NCBI GenBank assembly: GCA_904501945.1
Contig: CAJGCU010000069.1
Coordinates: forward strand, 1 to 13,463
Reading direction: 5' to 3'
DNA: 13,463 bases
From: an uncultured Bacteroidaceae bacterium
GTDB taxonomy: Bacteria > Bacteroidota > Bacteroidia > Bacteroidales > Bacteroidaceae
The notes under the pieces were generated by a model. The model worked only from the letters and a program-made list of their open reading frames with translations. It did no database searches and was not told the origin of the DNA. Positions 7,236-13,463 of this stretch are shown piece by piece. The position numbers and the translations under genes are program-made. How positions within the stretch are numbered: position 1 is the first letter of the stretch; each line of letters starts with the position of its first letter.

Positions 7236-8135
7236 TTATTCTCCAGACGGATTATTGCTTTTTCCAGCATTTGCGTTCTTTATTCCCTTCAGCAAATTCT
7301 TATCGCTCTTAATACGTTTAAGGGCTTGCTTTGCCGCAGACTGATCACTTTCCTTCTTGCTATATCCGGCTCCTGTCCCGCATGGAATACCCTCAATAAG
7401 CACGCATGAATGAAAAACGGGGACATTGTGATGCTGGTCATCACGCGCCTCTTTCTGAAAAAACTCAAACTTATATTGACGTTTTTGACACCATTCTATC
7501 AACATACTTTTGAAGTTCCGCTCCTGCTGCGCCACCTCATCAATATTGATATAATACTTGAAGATTTTCTTCTTCAAGAAACGATAGCAATAATGGTAGC
7601 CGCGATCAAGATATACCGCCCCCAAGAACGCTTCAAAGGCATTGCCATTCATGAAACTATTGTGCGCTGTTGTAACGGCACCTGTATGCTTGACAAGCGC
7701 GTCAAGCCCAATATCTGTTGCAAGCTTATTAAGCGAATTTCTGCACACAATTTTACTTCTCAAATTGGTCAAAAAGCCCTCTTGTTTATTACCGTAATGC
7801 TTATAAAGAATATCTGCAACAATGGCACTGAGCACAGCATCTCCTAAAAACTCAAGCCTCTCATTATTAGCAAATTGATAACCAGATGTTTTTTTCTTCT
7901 TTGAGGAAGATGTTAAGAAACGCCATTTGTGTCCATTTACCGACTGCTTTTTTTCTTTATCTTTCCGCTTCTCTTTATCATGCTCATAATAGTTCACCGA
8001 CTTATGTTTAAGAGCAAGTTCATAAAGCCTGATATCATGCGGAAAGAAGCCTAAAATGGCTTTTATCTGTAAAAAAGGCTTCTTTTCAGAAACGAAAAGA
8101 AGCCTAATATTATCTAATAAATCTGAAATAACCAT
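7236..8135 (-). CDS. rnc: Ribonuclease III
   Basis: 299 aa, against 226 in E. coli. This double-stranded-RNA endonuclease matures rRNA and some mRNAs in the cytoplasm. The signature NERLEFLGD is at 91-99, supplying Glu92, Glu95 and Asp99. The second acidic site is NAFEA at 165-169 with Glu168; the position that is Asp in E. coli (D114) is Asn165 here. The double-stranded-RNA-binding domain is ~206-276 (GTGAGYSKKESDQSAAKQAL near its end). Residues ~50-88, between the HKS element and the signature, are a Lys-rich insertion of about 40 residues. The N-terminus (DNIRLLF) fits Bacteroidota homologues as I recall them, and no downstream Met gives a complete enzyme, so the start at 8135 is supported. 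It begins 1 bp after the fabF stop. A terminator-like hairpin lies inside its first 20 codons. Confidence 0.96.
   Translation of the reverse strand: MVISDLLDNIRLLFVSEKKPFLQIKAILGFFPHDIRLYELALKHKSVNYYEHDKEKRKDKEKKQSVNGHKWRFLTSSSKKKKTSGYQFANNERLEFLGDAVLSAIVADILYKHYGNKQEGFLTNLRSKIVCRNSLNKLATDIGLDALVKHTGAVTTAHNSFMNGNAFEAFLGAVYLDRGYHYCYRFLKKKIFKYYINIDEVAQQERNFKSMLIEWCQKRQYKFEFFQKEARDDQHHNVPVFHSCVLIEGIPCGTGAGYSKKESDQSAAKQALKRIKSDKNLLKGIKNANAGKSNNPSGE
8071..8105 (-). terminator. Intrinsic terminator-like hairpin inside the 5' end of rnc
   Basis: Read on the minus strand, GGCTTCTTTTC (8104-8094), a GTTTCT loop and GAAAAGAAGCC (8087-8077) form a perfect 11-bp stem, 12 bp with the flanking A-T pair, followed at once by six T (8076-8071). 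The shape is that of a canonical Rho-independent terminator in the direction of acpP-fabF-rnc transcription. It starts 31 nt after the rnc ATG, inside the reading frame (codons ~11-22), so translating ribosomes could melt it. Confidence 0.7.
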
Positions 8136-8136
8136 A

Positions 8137-9399
8137 TTATTGGTATTTCTTGAAGATTACACTTGCATTGTGACCGCCAAATCCAAACGTATTGCTAAGT
8201 GCTGCACGTACTGTGCGCTCCTGAGCCTTGTTGAATGTAAAATTGAGGTTATAGTCAATTTCTGGATCCTGGTCATCATCTGCGTGGTTGATTGTTGGAG
8301 GAACAATATCGTTCTTTACAGCAAGGACGCTAATCATCGCCTCAACTGCTCCAGCAGCACCAAGAAGGTGACCTGTCATAGATTTTGTTGAGCTGATATT
8401 GAGCTTGTATGCTGCATCGCCAAACACTTCTTTAATTGCCTTAGACTCAGAAATATCACCCACATGAGTAGATGTACCATGAACATTGATATAGTCAATA
8501 TCCTCTGGCTTCATTCCTGCATCCTTAAGAGCGCGTTCCATCACAAGCTTTGCACCAAGACCCTCTGGGTGAGTAGCAGTAAGGTGATAAGCATCGGCAG
8601 ACATACCTGCACCTACCATCTCAGCATAAATTTTCGCACCACGAGCCTTTGCGTGCTCTAATTCTTCAAGAATCAGAATGCCAGCACCTTCGCCCATCAC
8701 AAATCCATCGCGACTTGCACTGAAAGGACGGCTTGCCTTTTCTGGCTCCTCATTACGAGTAGAAAGAGCCTTCATAGCATTGAAGCCACCTACACCTGAT
8801 GCCCAAATTGCAGCCTCAGCACCACCAGAAACAATTGCATTGGCTTTACCGAGACGAATAAGGTTGAATGCATCAGCAAGCGCGCTTGAAGATGAAGCAC
8901 ATGCTGAAGTTGTTGTGTAGTTTGGTCCACGGAATCCGTACTGGATAGAAATCTGTCCTGAAGCGATGTCCGCAATCATCTTTGGGATGAAGAACGGATT
9001 GAACTTAGGACCAAGCTGAGGACCATTGACAGCATAGTTGCCAGCTTCTTCCTCGAAAGTTTTGATACCTCCGATACCTACACCGAGTACAACTCCAATT
9101 TCGTTCTTGTCTACAGTTTCAAGGTCCATACCTGAATCCTTGATTGCCATTTGGGCTGCAGCAAGAGCATACTGAGTGTAGAGGTCCATCTTGCGAATTT
9201 CCTTGCGATCGATGTGATCAGCAGCATTGAACCCCTTTACCTCACATGCAAACTGAGTCTTGAACTGTGAAGCGTCGAAATGGGTAATAGGACCAGCGCC
9301 ACTCTTTCCAGCCTTGATGTTTTCCCAAGACTCCTCAGCAGTATTGCCAAGTGGAGTCAGTGCGCCAATACCTGTTACAACAACTCTTTTTAATTCCAT
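8137..9399 (-). CDS. fabF: 3-oxoacyl-[acyl-carrier-protein] synthase II (KAS II)
   Basis: 420 aa, the usual length. It condenses malonyl-ACP with a growing acyl-ACP in type II fatty acid synthesis in the cytoplasm. The thiolase-fold active site is complete: Cys167 in TTTSACASSS, His307 in NVHGTS, Lys339 in SSTKSMTGH and His344. These correspond to E. coli C163, H303, K335 and H340. After the first His motif the sequence reads STHVGD where E. coli FabF has STPAGD. Its stop is 1 bp from the rnc start and its own start is 3 bp after the acpP stop, so the three genes are tightly coupled. It is made directly next to its carrier protein substrate. Confidence 0.98.
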   Translation of the reverse strand: MELKRVVVTGIGALTPLGNTAEESWENIKAGKSGAGPITHFDASQFKTQFACEVKGFNAADHIDRKEIRKMDLYTQYALAAAQMAIKDSGMDLETVDKNEIGVVLGVGIGGIKTFEEEAGNYAVNGPQLGPKFNPFFIPKMIADIASGQISIQYGFRGPNYTTTSACASSSSALADAFNLIRLGKANAIVSGGAEAAIWASGVGGFNAMKALSTRNEEPEKASRPFSASRDGFVMGEGAGILILEELEHAKARGAKIYAEMVGAGMSADAYHLTATHPEGLGAKLVMERALKDAGMKPEDIDYINVHGTSTHVGDISESKAIKEVFGDAAYKLNISSTKSMTGHLLGAAGAVEAMISVLAVKNDIVPPTINHADDDQDPEIDYNLNFTFNKAQERTVRAALSNTFGFGGHNASVIFKKYQ

Positions 9400-9402
9400 A
9401 AT

Positions 9403-9639
9403 TTACTTAGCGTTCTGCTCGATATAAGCGATAGCGTCGCCTACAGTAGCGATCTTTTCAGCCTGATCGTCAGGAATATTGATACCGAAAGCCTTCTCGA
9501 ACTCCATGATGAGCTCAACTGTATCCAGTGAATCAGCACCGAGGTCGTTAGTGAAACTTGCTTCTGGCTTTACTTCTGCTTCGTCAACGTTGAGCTTCTC
9601 AACGATGATTGATTTTACTCTTGATTCAATTTCAGACAT
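9403..9639 (-). CDS. acpP: Acyl carrier protein
   Basis: 78 aa, acidic, four-helix ACP. The phosphopantetheine attachment serine is Ser37 in the GADSLDTVEL motif. It carries the growing acyl chain for FabF, encoded next, and for lipid A and phospholipid acyltransferases. It is the first gene of the acpP-fabF-rnc unit, with a promoter about 70 bp upstream and an A/T-rich leader without a Shine-Dalgarno site, as is common in Bacteroidota. Confidence 0.98.
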   Translation of the reverse strand: MSEIESRVKSIIVEKLNVDEAEVKPEASFTNDLGADSLDTVELIMEFEKAFGINIPDDQAEKIATVGDAIAYIEQNAK

Positions 9640-9708
9640 AATCTTAAATTTTTAAATGTTAATGATTTACTTTCTATTTTATTAGTCCGTTATTACACGT
9701 TTTCGGTG

Positions 9709-9742
9709 CAAAGGTAGAAATAATTCTTTAAATTATACAAAA
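9709..9742 (-). promoter_or_regulatory. Promoter of the acpP-fabF-rnc operon
   Basis: On the minus strand the -7 box TACCTTTG (9716-9709) is preceded, after 21 nt, by TTTTG (9742-9738). Both elements match the Bacteroidota consensus (TTTG, 19-21 nt, TAnnTTTG). Transcription should start near 9702, giving a leader of about 60 nt before acpP. Confidence 0.8.
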
Positions 9743-9752
9743 TTATTGCCAC

Positions 9753-9797
9753 AAAAAGCACAAAAGTGCACATCTTAACCCCGTTTTGTGCAAAAAA
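9753..9797 (-). terminator. Intrinsic terminator of typA
   Basis: On the minus strand GCACAAAA (9791-9784) and TTTTGTGC (9765-9758) form a perfect 8-bp stem around an 18-nt loop and are followed by TTTTT. A smaller alternative hairpin (GCAC-TTTT-GTGC, 9769-9758) ends at the same U-run. It lies ~42 bp after the typA stop and just upstream of the acpP promoter, separating the two units. Confidence 0.6.
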
Positions 9798-9838
9798 CAA
9801 GCTTTAGAATGTCGTTTTTTGCTTCCGCGCTTATCAAA

Positions 9839-11644
9839 TTAGTCTTCCCTGTTAGCACGTTTGCGCTCCAGATGGTCAAGAATAATTTTACGGATACGCA
9901 TATTTTTCGGAGTCACTTCCACATACTCGTCAGCCTTGATATACTCAAGCGCTTCTTCCAGCGACAATACTACAGGAGGAATAATACGCGCTTTTTCGTC
10001 CGTACCACTCGCACGCACATTCGTCAACTGCTTTGCCTTAGTGACATTGATGACAAGGTCAATCTCATGCACATGTTCACCCACGACTTGACCTGCATAA
10101 ACAGTATCCTGCGGGAAGATAAAGAACTTTCCTCTATCTTGCAGATGGTCAATGGCATAAGCGAATGCCGTTCCTGACTCCAAAGCAATAAGCGAACCAT
10201 TTGTTCGGCGCGTCAGCTCTCCCTTGAAAGGCTGATAGCTCTTGAAACGATGTGCCATGATAGCCTCACCCTGACTGGCCGTCAGCACATTGGTACGCAA
10301 ACCTATGATACCTCGCGATGGAATTTCAAATTCTATATTGACACGGCCGCCCTGAGCCTCCATACTAAGCATCTCTCCCTTGCGGCGCGTAACCAAGTCT
10401 ATCATCTTGCTGGAAAATTCTTCTGGCACATTGATGGTCAACTCTTCAACAGGCTCGCATTTCACGCCACCAATCTCTTTATAGATAACCTGAGGCTGTC
10501 CCACCTGAAGTTCATACCCTTCGCGACGCATCGTTTCAATCAAAACCGAAAGATGCAACACGCCACGTCCGCTGACAATCCACTGGTCAGTGCAACCCTC
10601 CTTCATCTCCACTCTCAATGCAAGGTTCTTCTCAAGCTCCTTGTAAAGCCTGTCGCCAATGTGACGGCTCGTACAGAACTTACCTTCCTTTCCAAAAAAA
10701 GGAGAGTTATTGATGGTGAAAAGCATAGACATAGTTGGTTCATCAATCGAGATTGTAGGCAATGCTTCAGGAGCTTCAAAGTCGCAGATTGTATCACCAA
10801 TCTCAAAGTTTGTCAATCCAATAACAGCACAAATATCACCCGAGCTAACACCTTCTGTTGCACGGTGCCCCATGCCTTCAAACGTATGCAATTCCTTAAT
10901 TTTAGTCTTTTCCGTACTTCCGTTTCTGTGAACGATAGTAATATTCTGACCCGCCTTCAGCGTACCTCTATGTACACGTCCCACTGCAATACGACCCGTA
11001 TAAGTAGAATAATCCAGCGACGTAATCAGCATCTGAGGTGTTCCATCCAGCTGTTCAGGCGCGGGTATCGTATCGAGAATCGTGTCAAGCAAATAAGTAA
11101 TGTCATTTGTTGGAGTCTTATAGTCAGGACCCATCCAGCCATTCTTTGCAGAACCATAGACAACTGGAAAATCCAGTTGGTCCTCTGTAGCATTCAGCGA
11201 GAACATCAGGTCAAACACCATTTCATATACTTCCTCTGGACGACAATTAGGCTTGTCCACCTTATTCACCACCACTACAGGCTTAAGACCAATCTCCAAA
11301 GCCTTCTGCAACACGAAACGTGTCTGAGGCATCGGACCCTCAAAAGCATCGACAAGAAGAATGCAGCCGTCCGCCATATTGAGCACACGCTCCACCTCTC
11401 CGCCGAAGTCGGAGTGCCCAGGAGTGTCAATCACATTTATCTTCGTGTTTTTGTAGTTAATAGAGACGTTCTTGGAGAGAATCGTTATTCCTCGCTCACG
11501 TTCAAGTTCATTATTATCCAGAATAAGATCGCCTGTCTGCTGATTCTCGCGGAAGAGATTTCCGGCAAGCAGCATCTTGTCAACCAAAGTCGTCTTTCCA
11601 TGGTCAACGTGCGCAATGATGGCAATGTTTCTAATGTCTTGCAT
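9839..11644 (-). CDS. typA: Translational GTPase TypA/BipA
   Basis: 601 aa from the ATG at 11644, the normal TypA length. The open frame continues upstream to 11755, but those 37 extra residues resemble nothing in the family and would span the promoter. G motifs: AHVDHGKT at 11-18, RGITI at 51-55, DTPGH at 73-77, NKVD at 127-130 and GSAK at 164-167. Domain II and EF-G-like domains follow, then the TypA-specific C-terminal domain (RTNGSLIALESG, FIFPQDTVYAGQVVGEH). It binds the ribosome near the EF-G site and supports ribosome assembly and stress or low-temperature growth in studied bacteria. It is transcribed divergently from rpsO, with its own promoter and terminator. Confidence 0.98.
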   Translation of the reverse strand: MQDIRNIAIIAHVDHGKTTLVDKMLLAGNLFRENQQTGDLILDNNELERERGITILSKNVSINYKNTKINVIDTPGHSDFGGEVERVLNMADGCILLVDAFEGPMPQTRFVLQKALEIGLKPVVVVNKVDKPNCRPEEVYEMVFDLMFSLNATEDQLDFPVVYGSAKNGWMGPDYKTPTNDITYLLDTILDTIPAPEQLDGTPQMLITSLDYSTYTGRIAVGRVHRGTLKAGQNITIVHRNGSTEKTKIKELHTFEGMGHRATEGVSSGDICAVIGLTNFEIGDTICDFEAPEALPTISIDEPTMSMLFTINNSPFFGKEGKFCTSRHIGDRLYKELEKNLALRVEMKEGCTDQWIVSGRGVLHLSVLIETMRREGYELQVGQPQVIYKEIGGVKCEPVEELTINVPEEFSSKMIDLVTRRKGEMLSMEAQGGRVNIEFEIPSRGIIGLRTNVLTASQGEAIMAHRFKSYQPFKGELTRRTNGSLIALESGTAFAYAIDHLQDRGKFFIFPQDTVYAGQVVGEHVHEIDLVINVTKAKQLTNVRASGTDEKARIIPPVVLSLEEALEYIKADEYVEVTPKNMRIRKIILDHLERKRANRED

Positions 11645-11667
11645 AAAGTTTCTTGAAAAATCGGGCA

Positions 11668-11699
11668 CAAAGGTACGACATTTTTTCGGGTTTATCAAG
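11668..11699 (-). promoter_or_regulatory. Promoter of typA
   Basis: On the minus strand the -7 box TACCTTTG (11675-11668) is preceded by CTTG (11699-11696) with a 20-nt spacer, a good Bacteroidota promoter. The box ends 23 nt before the ATG, so the leader is only about 16 nt. Confidence 0.78.
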
Positions 11700-11771
11700 A
11701 AAATAGGCCATTCTCCATACTCACAAAAGAAAAAGACGGGTCTAAATGATGGCAATATGAAATATATTCAC

Positions 11772-11779
11772 TACCTTTG
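11772..11779 (+). promoter_or_regulatory. -7 promoter box (TACCTTTG) for rpsO
   Basis: The plus strand reads TACCTTTGCACCC, the same core and downstream bases as the acpP promoter. No good -33 TTTG is seen at 19-21 nt upstream. Transcription should start near 11786, leaving a leader of about 80 nt before rpsO. Confidence 0.7.
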
Positions 11780-11792
11780 CACCCGATTTCCT

Positions 11793-11829
11793 GCGAGTCA
11801 TCTATTCGGCTGAAAGAATGCTGGCTCGT
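11793..11829 (+). promoter_or_regulatory. Structured leader RNA upstream of rpsO, possible S15 autoregulatory element
   Basis: GCGAGTC (11793-11799) can pair with GGCTCGT (11823-11829) over 7 bp with two G-U pairs. Inside, TATTC (11803-11807) pairs with GAATG (11816-11820) around a GGCTGAAA loop, with small internal bulges between the stems. The fold begins within ~10 nt of the predicted transcript start. Ribosomal protein S15 represses its own mRNA through leader structures in several phyla, so this is a candidate. Its function is inferred. Confidence 0.4.
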
Positions 11830-11868
11830 TGGATAACATATTAATTTATAACTAAAAATACTTTTATT

Positions 11869-12138
11869 ATGTATTTAGATTCAGCAAAGAAAGCAGAAAT
11901 TTTCGCACAGTATGGCGCTTCTGCTACTGACACAGGTTCTTGCGAGAGCCAGATTGCACTTCTCACTTACCGTATTCAGCACCTCACTGAACACGTGAAG
12001 GCTAACCACAAAGACCACGCTACTAACCGTTCACTGGTTAAGCTCGTAGGTCAGCGTCGCCGTTTCCTTGCTTACCTCAAAAAGAAGGACATCGAGCGCT
12101 ATCGTGCAATCATCAAGAAACTTGGTCTCCGCAAATAA
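11869..12138 (+). CDS. rpsO: Small ribosomal subunit protein S15
   Basis: 89 aa, the standard length. It binds the three-way junction of the 16S rRNA central domain early in 30S assembly. Family features are clear: GSCESQIALLTYRIQHLTEHVKANHKDH followed by the basic helix LVGQRRRFLAYLKKKD, ending in YRAIIKKLGLRK. It is a single-gene unit flanked by its own promoter and a strong terminator; no pnp gene follows, unlike the E. coli arrangement. The region before the ATG is A/T-rich with no Shine-Dalgarno site. Confidence 0.98.
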   Translation: MYLDSAKKAEIFAQYGASATDTGSCESQIALLTYRIQHLTEHVKANHKDHATNRSLVKLVGQRRRFLAYLKKKDIERYRAIIKKLGLRK

Positions 12139-12159
12139 TTTCGGATATTCAAGAACAAA

Positions 12160-12202
12160 CAACCGCGGCAATCTCCTTCGAGAATGTCGCGGTTGCTTTT
12201 TT
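12160..12202 (+). terminator. Strong intrinsic terminator of rpsO
   Basis: CAACCGCGGCA (12160-12170) pairs with TGTCGCGGTTG (12185-12195) over 11 bp with one G-U. An inner TCTC/GAGA stem closes a CTTC loop. Six T follow at 12197-12202. It begins 21 bp after the rpsO stop and may also slow transcription arriving from the convergent acyltransferase gene, whose stop is at 12220. Confidence 0.9.
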
Positions 12203-12219
12203 CATTCCTTTCTTGAGAG

Positions 12220-13122
12220 TCAACACGGCTCTCCCCCATTCCGTCTCAGCCATTCTTCTTTCGTTCTGCTCCAACGCTTATGCGTCCAGAGCCACATTTC
12301 AGGATGCAGGCGCACATCCTCTTCCAGCAGTTGGAAATAGCGATCGGTCAGCACATTCTCAGGCAAGGTGGCAGGATGGTCTTCCATTGGAATGATTTCC
12401 AGATTGTAATACCCTCGCCTCGGACGCGACATTCTTCCATACATGGCAAACGCATCCAGTTTTCTGGCAATATGCTCTGCCCCCGTGAACACAGCCGTGT
12501 CATGATTGAGAAACGGCACGAAATGATGTATGCTGCTCCACTTAGGCTGCTGGTCGCTGATGAAACCTATCAAATAATTCCGATTTTCCCTGCTCATCTG
12601 CAAAATACGGCGATAAGTTTCTTTCATTTCAATATTTTTACCACCATATTGAGCACGCAACTCGTAGAAGAATTTATCCATTACCTTATTATATATATGG
12701 TGATATACCTGCGCAGAGGCACACCAAGGCTCCATATGGTAAGCAATGGAAGCTATCCACTCCCAATTGCCAAAGTGACTCAAATACAGAAAATTCAGTT
12801 TCCGCCCTGCTTCATGCCTCTTTTTAGCTTCCTCCAAGCCGCTGAATGTCATACGCCGCATGATATCCTGCTTTGACATAGAAAGCATCTTGATAACCTC
12901 CACGAAGTTATCACAAAACTGGTGGTAGAATTTCTTCTCTATATGGCGCAGTTCCTCTTCTGTCTTCTCAGGGAATGCACTCTTCAAATTGCTGCGTACC
13001 ACTTTCGTCCGGTAAAAACGGCTAACAAACAAGCACAAAAAGTCCGAAATCACATAAAGCACCGGAAAGGGAAGCAAACTGAGCACCCAAAGCAATCCTT
13101 TGACGATATTATACTTATACAT
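12220..13122 (-). CDS. Lipid A biosynthesis lauroyl/myristoyl acyltransferase-like protein (LpxL/HtrB family)
   Basis: 300 aa from the ATG at 13122. This start is preferred over 13176 because the longer form overlaps the upstream gene and adds 18 residues not expected before the N-terminal membrane segment (IVKGLLWVLSLLPFPVLYVI). The catalytic HX4E motif is HFGNWE, His116 and Glu121, in the usual FLYLSHFGNWEW context. Other family blocks are VVRSNLKSAFPE near 41-52, ISDQQPKW, and the C-terminal HPEMWLWTHKRW. These membrane-bound enzymes add secondary acyl chains to lipid A from acyl-ACP on the cytoplasmic face of the inner membrane. It lies 25 bp behind a GT9 glycosyltransferase gene on the same strand, which supports a lipopolysaccharide role. 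Which acyl chain it transfers is not known. Confidence 0.9.
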   Translation of the reverse strand: MYKYNIVKGLLWVLSLLPFPVLYVISDFLCLFVSRFYRTKVVRSNLKSAFPEKTEEELRHIEKKFYHQFCDNFVEVIKMLSMSKQDIMRRMTFSGLEEAKKRHEAGRKLNFLYLSHFGNWEWIASIAYHMEPWCASAQVYHHIYNKVMDKFFYELRAQYGGKNIEMKETYRRILQMSRENRNYLIGFISDQQPKWSSIHHFVPFLNHDTAVFTGAEHIARKLDAFAMYGRMSRPRRGYYNLEIIPMEDHPATLPENVLTDRYFQLLEEDVRLHPEMWLWTHKRWSRTKEEWLRRNGGEPC

Positions 13123-13147
13123 TATATATAATATATTAGAAAGTTCC

Positions 13148-13463
13148 TTATAGCATACTGATAGCCTTTTCCACAACAGCCTTCTCGTCTATATTCATGC
13201 AGCGCAGGTCTCCATATTGGCAAGGAGTCTTCCCGTAAATGGAACAAGGACGGCAAGGCAAGTCAAGCTGCATCTCGCTTTCGGGCTTTTGTCCAAATCC
13301 CGAAAATCCCGCCTTCGGGTGAGTAGCCCCCCAGATAGACAGAACAGGAATTCCAAAGATAGAAGCAATATGCATATTGGCAGAATCCATAGAAATCATC
13401 AGTCGAAGACGAGACATCAGCAACATCTCCGAACGCAAACCGTCAAGCCTTCCGCAAGTACTG
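13148..13463 (-). CDS. Glycosyltransferase family 9 (heptosyltransferase-like), C-terminal part (5' end outside window)
   Basis: The frame is open to the window edge, giving the last ~104 residues. The block SMDSANMHIASIFGIPVLS followed by IWGATHP is characteristic of the GT9 nucleotide-sugar-binding C-terminal domain. The Cys-rich stretch LPCRPCSIYGKTPC and later RCM resemble Bacteroidota members. The enzyme would add a sugar, in known cases heptose, to lipopolysaccharide core in the cytoplasm. Its stop is 25 bp from the acyltransferase start, so the two are probably co-transcribed. Confidence 0.88.
   Translation of the reverse strand, partial: STCGRLDGLRSEMLLMSRLRLMISMDSANMHIASIFGIPVLSIWGATHPKAGFSGFGQKPESEMQLDLPCRPCSIYGKTPCQYGDLRCMNIDEKAVVEKAISML

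Noticed and set aside
8313..8318. STHVGD in FabF where E. coli has STPAGD
   Set aside because: The change is outside the Cys-His-His triad and the rest of the active site is intact. I cannot tell whether it is unusual for the lineage without an alignment, so I did not raise it as a finding. The coordinates are approximate for this motif.
10250..11656. A 468-codon open frame on the plus strand, antisense to typA
   Set aside because: It mirrors the typA coding strand. The predicted protein is rich in Cys, His, Arg and Asn, has no recognisable domain, and typA is certain on the other strand.
11645..11755. N-terminal extension of TypA (37 codons)
   Set aside because: It spans the typA promoter and precedes the invariant start of the G domain (MQDIRNIAIIAHVDHGKT).
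13123..13176. Longer start for the lipid A acyltransferase
   Set aside because: It overlaps the upstream glycosyltransferase gene by 29 bp and adds a polar stretch before the expected N-terminal membrane helix.
1..13463. Mobile elements, CRISPR arrays, tRNA or rRNA genes, defence systems
   Set aside because: No transposase, integrase, terminal inverted repeats, regularly spaced repeats or tRNA-like cloverleaf was seen. Coding genes fill nearly all of the window and are housekeeping, envelope or polysaccharide genes.

Overview
The window looks like a chromosomal piece from a Bacteroidales bacterium, most likely of the Prevotella/Segatella type. The evidence is as follows. The acpP-fabF-rnc cluster, TypA, S15, the GH3-family enzyme and the Big_5 lipoprotein all carry Bacteroidota-style sequence features. 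Genes are preceded by A/T-rich stretches rather than Shine-Dalgarno sites. Four transcription units start from the same Bacteroidota -7 promoter core (TACCTTTG). The two secreted glycosidases end in the short 'YxLQG...GIYI' tail seen on many Prevotella/Bacteroides secreted proteins. The genus is inferred from memory of these families, not from a search.

Layout. 1-2828 (+): the 3' part of a GH95 fucosidase-type gene, overlapping by 13 bp a GH43 glycosidase with a CBM6-like domain. Together they form a small plant-polysaccharide unit that ends in a strong bidirectional terminator. 2893-3273 (-): a small DUF2809 membrane protein. 3274-3477: an intergenic stretch with a 10-bp tandem repeat and two TTCGNCGAA palindromes. 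3478-7133 (-): a GH3-family adenylating enzyme followed by a 692-aa Ig-like lipoprotein, probably co-transcribed. 7236-9639 (-): acpP-fabF-rnc, with gaps of only 3 bp and 1 bp. 9839-11644 (-): typA/bipA with its own promoter and terminator. 11869-12138 (+): rpsO, divergent from typA, with a structured leader and a strong terminator. 12220-13463 (-): a lipid A acyltransferase-like gene behind the 3' end of a GT9 glycosyltransferase, suggesting lipopolysaccharide assembly.

Most genes are ordinary housekeeping or envelope genes. The observation most worth following is a textbook intrinsic-terminator shape (11-bp perfect GC-containing stem, 6-nt loop, U6) lying inside the rnc coding sequence about 10 codons after its start. 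A second copy of the hairpin's 5' arm lies about 50 bp downstream, in a different reading frame, and could pair alternatively. This suggests that rnc expression is attenuated within an operon whose first two genes need high expression. Other leads are the rpsO leader fold, the lysine-rich insertion in RNase III, the palindromes and repeats near DUF2809, and the shared C-terminal tail of the two glycosidases. I see no CRISPR array, insertion sequence, tRNA, rRNA or prophage gene, and no gene-free stretch longer than about 225 bp.
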